Of a stretch of DNA of 64,000 bases, positions 34,403 through 46,278 are shown piece by piece (positions within the stretch are counted from its first letter, which is position 1; every line of letters begins with the position of its first letter). Position numbers and translations under genes: made by a program. The stretch lies in contig NC_056762.1 of NCBI RefSeq assembly GCF_018687715.1, positions 33,220,864 to 33,284,863 on the forward strand, written 5' to 3'. The notes under the pieces were generated by a model, which was not told the origin of the DNA, did not search any database, and saw nothing but the letters and a program-made list of their open reading frames with translations. This stretch comes from Carya illinoinensis (taxonomy: Eukaryota > Streptophyta > Magnoliopsida > Fagales > Juglandaceae).

Positions 34403-37319
34403 ATGGCTTTGCTTTCGGCTTTATTGGAAATTTTGCGGAGACCCACAATGTTGGATGTGCTCAGCGAGCTCATGCTCTTCATAGCTCCTCTTTGGCTGGC
34501 GATTATTGTTGGGCTTTTGGTTGGATGGGCATGGAAGCCCAAATGGGCTAAGAATTTGACCAATTGTTCTATGTCGGACGCTTCACTGCCGTCACCGACC
34601 GCATCGTTATCCGCGTATTTCGCTTCGTTTCCGAGCTTGAACGCCCTGAAGTTTCAGCTGCCCAACTGCGTTTCTTGTAATGGAGATGATAAGGAGAGTC
34701 CCTCTGTGCCACCTGCTGCCACCGGATCCGATTGCAGGTTTGTTGGGTTTAGTTATGTTATTTAAGGGATTAGACGACTTGGTTTTTGAAAATCGTTCTC
34801 TTAATGCTTTGGGTAAGGAGGTGGAAATGAGGTCAATCGTTGAATTGAGATTTGGGTCATGTCTGGAAGATGAGTTTTTTACTTGGGTTGGTTTTCAACG
34901 TTTTATTTTTTTAATCTTACGTGAATTTCAAATTTTCAATCATACGGTTTGAATTAGAGCATGGAAATGGAACTGACAACGAAAATGTGATCTTGGTCGG
35001 TTCTAACAACTTTATTTTACTTGGGCAGCTCGTCAAAGGTCGATGGTGAAAAACCGGGAAAAGTGACCGGAGAGGATTTAGAGCACTTATGCCGGCTAGT
35101 GGAGGAAAAAGATGGAGGTCCTACTTGGATTCAGATGATGGATCGTTCTACCCCGACTATGAGCTATCAAGCTTGGCGTAGAGATCCTGAGGTATCTTTT
35201 CATTCATTTGTTGAAATGCTCGCCTATTGATATGTAGTTTGAGAACTACCTCATGTATTACTAGGAATTTTTCACATCATATTAGTTTGGAATATCATGC
35301 GTGTGCACTCTTGACTGATCGGATTACTTTGGTGGCTTTGCCAGACCGGCCCTCCACAATATCGTAGTAGGACCTTGTTTGAGGATGCCACTCCCGAGTT
35401 GGTGAGGGATTTTTTCTGGGATGATGAGTTTCGATTGAAGTGGGATGATATGCTTATACATTCTGCAACCTTGGAGGAGTGCCCCACCACAGGAACCATG
35501 ATGGTGCAGTGGGTGCGCAAGGTATGGAGAGCACTTCCTTGTAATCTTTAGAATGCATGGATTGCCTTCGGTTTTATTAGCTTATGTTGTACAATGTTTT
35601 TTTGTTTTTGCAGTTCCCTTTCTTTTGTAGCGATCGAGAGTATATAATAGGCCGTCGAATCTGGGAATCTGGACAATCTTACTACTGTGTAACAAAGGTA
35701 CACGATTGCTTTTGGCTTATTTCTTAAACTTGAAAAGTTATAAATTCTTATTCTCAACTTTGTTCTTTAGTTTTAGGCATTCTATGTGTCTCGCTTTCTT
35801 TGTATTTTTGCAGAGGGGAACACTTAGTTTTGAGATCTGTAGTACATATATGTTCATAAATTCTATCTACTTTTGTGGGTTCATATTATTTTCTTAGGCA
35901 TGAAGATTTGGCCAGTTAGACGAGTAGATGTAGTAGTCTTCAGATACTTCTTGAGTTCTATCCACCTGTGCGAATGTGATACAATGCTATGATTTGGAGA
36001 TATGGTTGTGATGATTTTTACTTGATAGCATTTGAAGTATGACGACTTATGTTACTTCATAATTACTGTAGCTTTTCTTTTTGATTGGTCATAATTACCG
36101 TAGCTTTTCACAAAAAAACAAAAAAAAACAAAAAACAAAAACAGAAGAGCAGGTTACTGTGTAGCATTTGAAACCTAGGCAAATGGCAGTCACTTTAGGA
36201 TCTGAAAGTTTGTCAATGTGTGGCAAGTCGCTAGTTATTTGCCATGTGATGTAGTTGCACTGCACAAGGCACTTGGATCATTCTTAATGGTATCCTTTCA
36301 CTTCATATCATTGGTGAACTTAAGTCCTCTAGATTGTGGAGGCAATGAATATAGTTTTTCTCTATTTGAACTGATTGTTTTGGTTGGGATGTATTTACAA
36401 CAATGTGTTTCATGATATTTTCCAGATTTGATATCTTGAAGTTTCTGAATTAAGAATAATTTGTGTTCGTGTTTTGTCTCTTTTTCAGGGAGTACCTTGT
36501 ACGTCAGTGCCAAGGCACAACAAACATAGACGAGTTGATTTGTACTATTCAAGTTGGTGCATTCGTGCAGGTAATGCCTTCCTATGTCTCTTTTTAAAAT
36601 GAAAAGTTGCTGTATGTATTCCTATGAAATTTTGTTGTTGCCAGAGTTGAACACCTTCATTCTTAGTTTTGGGTCTTGCTGCAACATAATCAGTATGTTC
36701 TTGGTTGCATACTGGTGAAACAGAATCAAAAGGAAAACCTGTGAATCTTTCTAAGAGGAGGATATCATCCTTGGGATATGATAGACAGCTGCTTAAATTT
36801 TCAGTATTGCTCTATGCTATCTATTGTCGTCTTGGATTCATTCAATGACTAAGACGGGTCTCTATTCTATATGAACCAGTTGAATCGAAGAAGGATGGCC
36901 AGTTGACTGCATGTGAAGTGTTGCTGTTTCATCATGAAGATATGGGTATACCATGGGAGATTGCAAAGCTTGGGGTTCGGCAAGGCATGTGGGGTGCCGT
37001 GAAGAAGATTGACCCTGGTTTACGTGCATATCAAAGGCATAGAGCATCTGGAGCCCCACTCTCACAATGTGCTTTCTTGGCCCAGATCAACACTAAGGTC
37101 AGTGCAGACTACCTGAGATCTTTGGAAAACAACAACAGTGATTTGAGCGAGGTTGAAAACGGAGATTCACCTCAAAATCCAGAGGAGAGGAACATATCAA
37201 AGCTTTTATTTGTTGGTGGAGCTATTCTCCTTGCCTGCAGCCTTGACCGGGGGCTTGTAACTAAAGCAGTTATATTTGGAGTTGCCAGAAGGTTTGCAAG
37301 AATTGGAAGGAGGATGTGA
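34403..37319 (+). CDS. START / polyketide cyclase-type lipid-binding membrane protein, complete (426 aa)
   Basis: Six exons: 34403-34737, 35029-35191, 35345-35521, 35614-35697, 36489-36570, 36880-37319. All introns are GT-AG, and the frame is open for 1281 bp to a TGA. The ATG at 34403 is the first ATG in this frame. Residues 23-44 (LMLFIAPLWLAIIVGLLVGW) form a membrane segment. A START-like lipid-binding domain spans about 120-335 (GPTWIQMMDRSTPTMSYQAW, WDDEFRLKWDDML, FFCSDREYIIGRRIW, YYSSWCIRA). A C-terminal hydrophobic region lies at about 389-416 (LLFVGGAILLACSL). This matches the plant family of At1g55960 and At4g14500, about 400-430 aa. It probably binds or moves a lipid at an endomembrane; the ligand is unknown. 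The gene looks intact. Confidence 0.95.
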
Positions 37320-38169
37320 TTGAGAATGCTTTTTGCATCATTTGAGAAATTGCTCAATGGCGGATCTTCCACTTACCACCCTTTCAGAGAATAGAAAGTG
37401 TTACTCTTTTTCCTATTGTTTGAGCTGGCTGTGGAGCAGCTTTAGATTGGAGAAGAGAAGAGATCGCATGGTTGTATTTATCATAGTTGGAAATTTCAGT
37501 GAATGATCTCATGTGATCAGGAAATAATGATAATATTCGAGTTATCTCATATGCAAGTTAAAAACCCATTCTCACGTATCCCATATGCTAATTTCATCCT
37601 TGTGCATTAAGACACTTGGAATGACAATCAACAGAATATGGTACGTGTATACTTTTCCAGAGCATGGTATATCTCCTTAATAAGTTGGTCATACATCAGT
37701 CTTGTTTTCTGATAATTAACTTAAGAGCTTCATGCATCAGTCTCCATATGTGAAGAGGATGTTAGCACAGAAAATATGTAAAACTGTTCATGTTATGGTT
37801 TATGAAATACAAAAGAGCCTGCTCGATCAGCAGTACCATAGCTCCTAAGAATGCTCATGATGCTAGATTTTAAAACTTTTCAGCATGTCACTGAAATTCC
37901 ACTCCTAGGAATGCTTACGATTTTTTGTGCGATTCGAAGTCGCTCAAAATATGAAAGAAGAACGAGGAGGAAGGTCGAATTGTCCCCCCCCATCAGAGCG
38001 TCATGGTGACTATCTCATGTGACCATGTCAAAAGTCGAGCTTTTTGTGCTCTCTGTTTGCTAACCCTTGAATCGTCTTTCCAGTGTTTCTTCTGTTGCAT
38101 GTGGCTTCATAAATCTCCAAGTTTGTCACGATTCTCAAACATTCTTAAAATTTGTTCTCAGGGTATAAA
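37320..38169. other. 3' flank of the START gene
   Basis: Probable 3' UTR for the first 200 or so bases, then unremarkable sequence. No gene seen. Confidence 0.4.
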
Positions 38170-38555
38170 ATGGCTGATGAGATGAAAATTTTACAAATAA
38201 TAATAAAATAATTTGTAAATAGTAGTGAAATGATTTATATTATTTTATTAGATTTTGAAAAATGAGAGAAAATGTTTAATAAAAATATTATAAAATTAAG
38301 AATTTGTTTAAACATAATTTCTTGACATTATTTTTATTTTATAATTTGAAAAAATTATAATATTTTTTGTATTTTGTTTTGAAATTTGAAAAAATTATAA
38401 TAACTAGATAATGATTAGAAGAAAAAATTTAAATTTTAAATTAAAAAATGTTTTATATTCGAGTGAAACGAGATTTGATTGAGAGAAGTTGCAAAAACAT
38501 ACCAAAAAGTTTTGAGATGAGAGAAGATTTCATCTAAGTTTTCAAACAATCCCTT
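38170..38555. mobile_element. Degenerate Tourist-like MITE, second copy of the family
   Basis: The interior (TAGTAGTGAAATGATTT, GAGAGAAAATGTTTAATAAA, GAAAAAATTATAATAACTAG) follows that of 13514-13882. The right end (TTTTCAAACAATCCCTTG) still resembles the inverse GGCC-TGTTTG terminus. The left end has decayed and no duplication is visible. Confidence 0.6.
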
Positions 38556-39007
38556 GTTCTATTTTTGGTGCAGACATGCTACCATGGCAATCATTGCGAA
38601 GTGAAGATGAATTCAGGCACAGGATTTGAGATGCACGTTACAAACTTACAAGGGTGTATTTCTTCTTGTTCTTCCTCTTCCAGACAAACAAGATACTGGC
38701 GTACTTAAAAATAGAATTTGGAAAGGAGTTGGATTCGACAAGATTGTAAGCTACTTGTAAATTTTTTTTTTTTAAAAAAAAAGAACAAAACGGCTCGAAT
38801 AATTATCTATAAGATTCATCATTCCAGGCGTGCAGGGCAAGCTTTTGGCACGGCCCCCTCGCCTTCTTTGGTAAGTTGAGTACGTTGCTTTAATTAAGCT
38901 TCGACGTTGATCTATGAACTACATAATATTATCTTGTGTCAATATAAAGACCCCCAGACGTCCCCCTACAATGCCAATTCCTTGTAAGTTGAGTTTTTGC
39001 ATGATAA
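38556..39007. other. Intergenic, no gene recognised
   Basis: Mixed sequence with an A/T homopolymer near 38762-38780. No open frame of interest. Confidence 0.4.
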
Positions 39008-39145
39008 TTTCATAGCTAAGAATAGGAATAAAGAAAACAAGAAACAGAGAGAAATTCATAGCCAATAATAGGAATAAAGAAAACAAGAAACAGAGAGAAA
39101 TTCATAGCCAATAATAGAAATCAAGAAAACAAGAAACAGAGAGAA
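39008..39145. repeat. Three tandem copies of a 46-bp unit
   Basis: 39008-39053, 39054-39099 and 39100-39145 repeat a purine-rich unit (ATTCATAGCCAATAATAGGA then ATAAAGAAAACAAGAAACAG). It lies downstream of the minus-strand small-protein gene. The equivalent place at 61500-61640 lacks the array. Confidence 0.9.
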
Positions 39146-39333
39146 AACAAGTCATGAACGAGAACAGCATTCAAAGATTAATTAGAACCAGTGGTTTTTA
39201 CATAGTCGTAAGAATCAGCATCAATCATCAAAGAATGTATAGTACTCGCTGTGATTGTATATATGTTCCTATCTCTATCGGCCATACAACACATTCATAT
39301 GGCGCAACATCGATCAAACGAACGGAGCAGAAG

Positions 39334-39609
39334 CTAATAAGAGACGAGAGTCTCGAAGCAGTTCAGCCCATCCAACTCCGGTGCGAACCGCAGTGACCTC
39401 CGCTGCTGCGGCTGCTTCTCTTCCTTAACATACGTCGCTAGTGGTGGCCCATGTGACTGTGAGTCTCCCTGTTGCTTCTTGTTCACGTCGATGCTGGAGG
39501 CGGCGGTATCGCTGCGGCCCTTGGCGATGGAAGGGAAGAAAGCCCTCACCTTTTGGCCCAACAACTCCGCACACACGGCGTCGAAGGAAGTGAAGATCAT
39601 GGAATTCAT
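39334..39609 (-). CDS. Small conserved plant protein of unknown function, paralogue A (91 aa)
   Basis: A single-exon frame starting MNSMIFTSFDAVCAELLGQ and ending RFAPELDGLNCFETLVSY, with a polar, low-complexity middle. It is about 70% identical by eye to the frame at 61719-61982. Similarity between the loci extends into both flanks, while the protein ends are the best conserved parts, which argues for a real gene. I know RFAPELDG-x-x-CFET as the C-terminal signature of small uncharacterised plant proteins, but I cannot give a function. No signal peptide or membrane segment. TTTATA at 39741-39746 (TATAAA on the minus strand) could be its TATA box. Confidence 0.82.
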   Translation of the reverse strand: MNSMIFTSFDAVCAELLGQKVRAFFPSIAKGRSDTAASSIDVNKKQQGDSQSHGPPLATYVKEEKQPQQRRSLRFAPELDGLNCFETLVSY

Positions 39610-39740
39610 GATTGACCCTTTGTCTGATCTCTTTTACTCCACGAACAAGAACCCAGAAACCAAAAGAGATTTCTTGTTTACAGAAAGCTGTAGGGGTTGG
39701 TTGAATTGATTGTGAGGGACTTGTGGACGAAGGAAAGTAC

Positions 39741-39746
39741 TTTATA
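39741..39746 (-). promoter_or_regulatory. Putative TATA box of small-protein gene A
   Basis: The minus strand reads TATAAA about 130 bases upstream of the start codon, within sequence partly conserved at the paralogous locus. Confidence 0.4.
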
Positions 39747-40339
39747 GCAGTAAGAAGTCTAGTTTTCCTTATAGGATTAAATTTTAAGGGCAAAGGAATC
39801 TTCTGTATGGCACTAGAACTTGCTTGCCTTCCCTAGTTGTACTGGGAAGTGCTGGATGCGTGAGAAGTTCGAACCGAAGAAGCGTGGGAAGTAGTGGAGT
39901 TTGATGCCACCTTCAAAGTCCAAAGGCGTTGTGTAGCGCACAACCACGGCCTGCTGCGTAGAATTCAATATAAATAAAGATAAATGATATTTGGATTCTT
40001 GGAGTTGTAGTCTCCCTACATTTCTTCTATAAAAAAATAGATAATTCAAAATTTTACATGGAAATTTTATTTTTCAATAATAATTTCTATCTTTTTAAAA
40101 GGAATATGAGAAATCCACATATTCTAAAGATTGTATATAGTATTATCGATTTATTTATGAGTAATATTAAATATAATTATGAAGCGTACAAACAACGTTT
40201 AATTATTTAAAAAATAAATAAAATTTATTATTAAAAAATTAATTTTTTTTATATAACTCTCATATTTATTCATACTTTTTCAAAAAATTATCCGTGAGTA
40301 AAAAACATTATTATGAAGCGACCGAAGCTTGGATGAACA
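39747..40339. other. Upstream region of small-protein gene A
   Basis: The first 200 bases are recognisably related to the upstream region of the paralogue (around 62110-62330). The rest, from about 40030, is AT-rich and featureless. Confidence 0.45.
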
Positions 40340-41813
40340 GTGAAGTGGAAGAAGGAATTAAAAGATGAAGGTTTCCGTTTAATAATAATATCCAATGCAT
40401 GGAGAGGGATTTGGGATACTAGAGTTTTCTTAAAGCAAGGTTGTCAAAGGAGGGTAGGGGATGGAAAAAATATCAGGATATGGCATGATTACTGGATCCC
40501 AGGGCACAAAAATTTGTTGCATGAGCATATAGGAGGAGAGAGTTAGGACAGAAAAACTGAGACAGTGGACACTCTTATCAGTGGGGAAACCAGATGGTGG
40601 GACACTTCAAAAGTTCGAGCTCTATTCAATCCAATTATAGCAGAGAAGATACTGAAAATAGTAATCTGTCCAGAGAGCTATGAAGACAGATGGATGTGGA
40701 CTAAATAGAGAAGTGGGGAGTTCAGTGTTCGTAGTGCTTATAAGCTGTTACAAAATGGCATTTATGATGCAGTATGGCAGAATTCAAATAGCAGCAGCTT
40801 GAATAGCCTTTGGAGAGCAATATGGAAGATGAAGTTGCCTCTGAAAATAAGGATTTTTGCATGGAAATTATGTAAGGACTGCTTACCAACAGGATTGAAC
40901 TTAATTAAGAGACATGTTGATATAGATCCTAAATGCTGTTTTTGTGCTAAACAGGATGAGGACTTAGGCCATGCAATTGTTTACTGTCTCCAACTAATAG
41001 AGTTCTGGAAAAGCCAGCTTTCAAAACTGTTTGATATACAGAAACCTTTCCTTTTCATTGATCTAATCAATCATGTGCATAAGAAAGGCACTACTGAGGA
41101 GCTGCAGTTTTTCTGTCTGATAGCATGGAGTTTCTGGTATAGGAGAAACTGAAAGATACATGATATGGTTGTTCTGCCTATTAAACAAGTTGTGGACCAT
41201 GCCCTCTCAGTTCAATCTAGTTATGTTTCTTGCTCTCAACAGAAAAACCCAAACCATATCAAACTAAATGGTCTCTGGAGGCCCCCTCCCGAGGGGTTTC
41301 TAAAGCTCAATATTGATGGGGCTCTATTTTTTTTATCAAAAGAAAGCAGGAGTTGGGGCAGTGCTTCGGGATGGAAGGGGTGAAGTAATATTTTCAGTTA
41401 GCAAGATAGAAAGCTTTATAGAAGAACCAGAAACTATTGAACTAGTGGCAATATTAAGGGGTCTTCAATTATGCATACAATCGGGTATATCTAAGCTGAT
41501 GGTGGAGTCAGATTGCAAGCTGCTAGTGGAAAAGCTGCAACAAGAACCTCAACAGGATGCCTCACATTTAGGAAATTTAACTTCTGAAGTTAAAAGATTA
41601 ATGTCTCACTTTGATGTTTGTCTATGTAAACATGTGAGTCGTGTGGGTAACAGGACTGCTCATAAGCTAGCTAGAATGGCTTGGAATGTGGATGATTTGG
41701 TTGTATGGGGGGAATCTGTACGAGAACCTATTGCCCATGTTATTTGGGTGGATAAGGTTTCTTGTAATCCCTGATGCAATATAGTAAAGCCATTTACTAT
41801 CCAAAAAAAAAAA
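40340..41813 (+). pseudogene. 3' part of a LINE (non-LTR retrotransposon), broken
   Basis: In order: the post-RT segment (AWRGIWDTRVFLKQGCQRRV, IRIWHDYWIPG) near 40379-40500; a zf-RVT domain at 40799-41152 (WKMKLPLKIRIFAWKLCKDC, CCFCAKQDEDLGHAIVYC); then an RNase H domain at about 41290-41770 (LNIDGALFF, VGAVLRDGRGE, ETIELVAILRGL, LMVESDCKLLV). It ends with an A-run at 41802-41813. A single-base change in a T-run near 41330 shifts the RNase H frame, and TAG/TGA stops split the rest. The reverse transcriptase core and ORF1 are absent, as expected of a 5'-truncated insertion. The last RNase H acidic residue appears to be His (RTAHKLAR). Confidence 0.88.
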
Positions 41814-43930
41814 ATATCCGATAATGGATTGAGCGTAATAACATTGGTTATAGAAACCTAATAATAGCCCAGTTATCCAATCTAAACTCAGCCCAATAAA
41901 ATGAATCTAATAAGTCATTCCAAGACCCAAAATAAGCCCACAATATTGAAAGCATTTGCGTGTTTCCACAATATTGATTATTTTACTTTTTTTAGACCTT
42001 TTTTCTATTTTCCTGCATCTCATGATGTCGACGTAAAAGGTGAATACGGATAAAGTTATTGTAAAATAGTAAATGAATTATATTATATACAGTCACTTTT
42101 ATATATTCCTTATACGCTTTATTATTGTGATTGCTTAAAATAATTATTTTATATTAAAAAATAATACAATCAATCACTATAGTACAATATGTAATGGGTA
42201 TGCAAAATTGAATGCAGACAAAGCTTTTGAGAGTTAAATTGAGAAAGACAATCTAGGACCCAATTGACTAATCTCATTCCACAAAGTAAAGTTAGGGAGA
42301 GTTGGTTTGAGTCGAATCAAAATTATCTGAACAATAATCAGATTACTTTTTATTAACTAGAGTGATGCAATTATTTTTTGTGACTGTGTAATGAATGGGT
42401 TAATTAGTTAAGCTATGTCGTATCTAGCCAAATGGATCCTATCCAATCAATCTGCATAAAAATGACATAATTTACGATGTTTGAATACTTAGAATATTTC
42501 AATATACTTGTGAATAATAGTAAAATAGTTTGAATTAAATATATTTTTATTAGATTTTTTTTTAAAAAAAAAAGAGAGAAAAAGTTGAATAAAAATATTA
42601 TAAAGTTAAAAGTTATTTGAAAAAGATTTTTTAATATTATTTTTTTAAAATTTGAAAAGGTAGTATTATTTTTTATGTTTTATTTGGGAGTTTTGGAAAG
42701 TAATTATTAGATGAAAAAACTGAAAATTTAAAATTAAAAAATATTTTGTATTCAAGTGATGTTTGGAAAAGAAATATTTTAGAATATCTAAAAATACTTA
42801 AAAGTAGTTTTGTTAACAAACAGTTCTTAGTAAACAATTTGTCGAACGTGATTCGTCAAACAAGTCGTTCACATCATATGGCATCAACTCAACCTATTGA
42901 TCGAAATTACTAAATAGGTCAATAGATACAAAGCACTCATGCTTTAGCATCAGGTGCAACAACAAGCATCCGTTTGACTTGGGGATGCTGATTTAGTAGC
43001 AGTGATCAGAAAGTTGCTTTGTTACCTATTCCATTAGAAATGAGTAGTTCTACATATAGTCCCCATTGGGGGTCTGCGTGCAAACAAAATAAGTCTTTCT
43101 ATCTTTTCTACTACAATTTTGGTCAAATGTCAAAAATACGTCTAAGTCTATTTTCACTCTCTCCAATGTGAAACCCCAATGTCATCGACCACTCTTTGAG
43201 CTCCATCTGCCACAATCAATGTCAACTTCTCCTCCACTACCGTCGACCGCTTATCGCATAAAATCTCTTAACAAACCTTCATTTTTTTGTTAATTTTTTT
43301 TAGATTTCTTTTATTTGGCATATTTGTTAACGGGATATAATGAACATTATTGTATAAATTTATATGGGCATTTTGATTAAGCTATACTATTTATTGTGTA
43401 AATAATCCTAGAATAATGTGATTAAGCTATCCTATTTATACACAATAATGCGATTAAGCTATCTCAGAATAATAATTCCAGGTCTATTCTATGGGCATTG
43501 TAATTAAGCTATGCTATTCATATGGGCATATGGGATATAATCACATAAGTTGCTAATTGTAGCATTATTGTGTAAAACATTATTGTTGTAAATAGGATAT
43601 TCTAGTACATTTGTTGTTAATTCGTAGCATAACCTGCTGTTTTTTTATAAGATAACTGGTGTACATAATGTGTAGATATTTCATTAAGCTTTTATGTTGT
43701 CCTTCCTTCGTTTTGCTGCTAATTTTCTTTTGCATTTCTTTGGTTGATAGATTTATATATTAGGATATTGAACATTATTCATATGCTATTAGATACTTAT
43801 ATATACGCAATTAAATTTTTCTCCTCTTTATTATTACAAACAGACCATATGTAAGAACTAGAATCCACAAATTTCTTTTTTGTTATGAATAGGAACAAAA
43901 GAAGTAGCAAAAATAATCACATGAACGAGG
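41814..43930. other. AT-rich region with a decayed MITE, no gene
   Basis: Contains the MITE relic at 42480-42830. The remainder, including 42900-43900, shows no gene or classifiable repeat. Confidence 0.45.
42480..42830. mobile_element. Degenerate Tourist-like MITE, third copy of the family
   Basis: The interior matches 13514-13882 (GAATAATAGTAAAATAGTTT, GTTGAATAAAAATATTATAA, TATTTGGGAGTTTTGGAAAG). The ends (ATGTTTGAATACTT, and the inverse near AAACAGTTCTTAG) keep only traces of the terminal repeat. Confidence 0.55.
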
Positions 43931-43949
43931 TGGTTGAACCCACTTCATC

Positions 43950-46130
43950 TACTAAGCAATCGTTGTTTTTTTTTTTAAAGCAATTCTCATCTGAATACGC
44001 TAGTGAATGTCAATGAGGAGGTTTTAGAACCGGCATCAGGCTCTAATGCTGATGAGGAGGTGTTAGAACCAACGCTAGGCTCTAATGTTGATGAGGAGGT
44101 GTTAGTGTCAACGCCAGGGAATGATGAGGAGGAGGGTTCAGAGTTAACGTCTAGGATATTTTTTACAATTTAGCAGGAACTCATTGAGTACTATAAGAAA
44201 TATGGGAAACAAGTTGAGTTTGAAATAATGACGTAACAAAGTAAAAGAGATCAAGATGAGAGTATTAGATAACACTTGGCTGTGTGCGTCATGGGAAGGA
44301 AAGGAATCGTGCTACCAATCTTGTTAAACCACGCCCGACAATGAAGACTGATTGTAAGGTTAGAATTTATGCAATCTTGGTTGGTAGGGTGTAGTGCATA
44401 AATACTATTGAGAATGCACACAACTATGTCGTAAGTCTAAGAAATGTATGATTCTTTAGATGTAATCAAGTTGTTGATGATTTTGTTAAGAAGCAACTAA
44501 ACATTAATGACAAGGTAGACATAAGTATGACTAAAAGTTTTGACGCATTGGTTGTCAAAGCTAGTGAATTCGAGAAACTTCCATTTATTGAGAAAGATGC
44601 ATGAAATTATATTGACAAAACCCATCACTTTAGACTTGGCAAAGAAGGTGCTGAAGCACTTCGTGGGTATTTTGAGATAATGCAGTATAAAAATGAAGGC
44701 TTTTACTCTTTGATAGATTTGGATGATAATGGAAGATTGAAAAATATTTTTTCGGCCGATGCACATAACAGAGCAACATATGGGTATTTTGGGGGCGTTG
44801 TAACATTTGATACAACTTACCTAACAAATCGACATGGTATGCCATTCTGTCTGGAGCAAGTTTGATATCAAGTGAAAATATTGAAACGTTTGCCTAATTA
44901 TTTGAAACTTGGTTGAAATGCATGGATGAGAGAGCTCCAAAAACTATCATCACTGATCAAGACAGTGCTATGAAAAATGCTATTGAAATAGTTTTCGAAA
45001 TACCCGACACATATATTGTTTGTGACATATAATACGAAAACTACCTGAGAAGTTGGGTTCACATTCCCAATACAATTGTAGTTTGAAAACTACCTTGCAT
45101 AAATGTGTTTATAATTGTCAGACTCTCGACAAGTTTGGGACCTCTTAGGAGGTGTTGCTTGATACTTACAATTTGTGTGATCATGTATGGCTTTAAAGTT
45201 TGTATAATGAGCGAATGTATTGGATTCCTGTATATCTAAAAGATAAATTTTGGATTGGGATCAGTACAACTTCGAAAAATAAAAGCATGAATGCATTTTT
45301 TTATGGTGGTGTGCATTCAAGGACCACGTGAAAGAGTTCATTAGTCAATTTGACAATACACTAAGGAAGAAAGTAGAGACTGAGATGGCAGCAGACTTTC
45401 ACTTATTCAACTACACAATCCCATGTATAACCCATTTACATGTGGAAAAGTAATTTAAAAAATTGTATACTAACTCTAAGTTTATGGAAGTATAGCTCCA
45501 AGTCTTAGGGATTATATATTCCCATTGAATTCTTATCAAGACCGGATGGACGATTTTGAAATATCAAGTTAATCACCAACTGCAAGTCGAGGAGTTCATC
45601 AAGGGGGTTTCATATCGGGTATACTTCAATTAGGATGAGTGTGAAGCGATGTGCATGTATGGCCTATTTGAGATGAGAGGCACAATGGTCATACGGAAGA
45701 AGGACATTAAACGTAGGTATGCTCTCATTTGGAGCAATTACAATGCTTTGAGCGGTAAACTAGCTACTAGAATGTACTCTTCTATGTTGATTAAATTATG
45801 CTACGAAGTCACTGTAAATACCGTAGAATCTAATGATAGTGCAACGGATATAACATAGAAGTTACGGGCAATAAATTTGATTTATACATAAATAAAGCCC
45901 CCCGCCTGCACTTGCGAATGCTAGTACTTAGGGACATGATGTTGAAATTGGAAGTTAAAAAAAAATTGATTCCTCACATTGTTAGAGTCAAAGGGAGGCC
46001 CCCATTGAAGAGAATGGTACCTCCAATAGAGAAGTTTATGGGTAAGCAGTGTACTAGAAGTAACAATTTTGATACTGATGGTGATAGAAAGAGGAGAAAT
46101 GTATTTCATTTGTATTTATGCAAAGAATAA
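43950..46130 (+). pseudogene. FAR1-related / MULE-type transposase pseudogene
   Basis: A reading spread over several frames. An acidic N-terminal repeat is followed by a FAR1-like DNA-binding region near 44175-44460 (YYKKYGKQVEFE). Next is the MULE transposase core at 44630-45060 (FRLGKEGAEALRGYF, FYSLIDLDDNGRLKNIFSAD, YFGGVVTFDTTYLTNRHGMP, TIITDQDSAMKNAI). A decayed SWIM zinc finger lies near 45630-45690 (DECEAMCMYGLFEMRG, with the final C-x-H missing). The tail at 45912-46130 reads RGRPP-like KGRPPLKRMVPP. FAR1/FHY3 proteins are domesticated MULE transposases that act as transcription factors. With many stops this copy is dead. It could derive from a FAR1-related gene or from a MULE itself; no terminal inverted repeats were found. 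Confidence 0.85.
44006..44119 (+). repeat. 39-bp tandem repeat, three copies, in the FAR1-like pseudogene
   Basis: Units start at 44006, 44045 and 44084 (AATGCTGATGAGGAGGTGTT and so on). The length is a multiple of three and encodes an acidic 13-residue unit of the form N-x-D/N-EEVLEP-x-x-GS, so it would once have been a protein repeat. Confidence 0.85.
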
Positions 46131-46278
46131 TTTTTAATCACTCATTTAAGAAAATGTATGTATTCAAATGTAAGTAAGGATAAAAACGGAAGATGAGGTG
46201 CTGACAAGTGGCACTTCATCTTTTATAAATGAGTTGCTACTGCCTGGTTCAAAACAAAGTATTATTTCATAGTTATGT

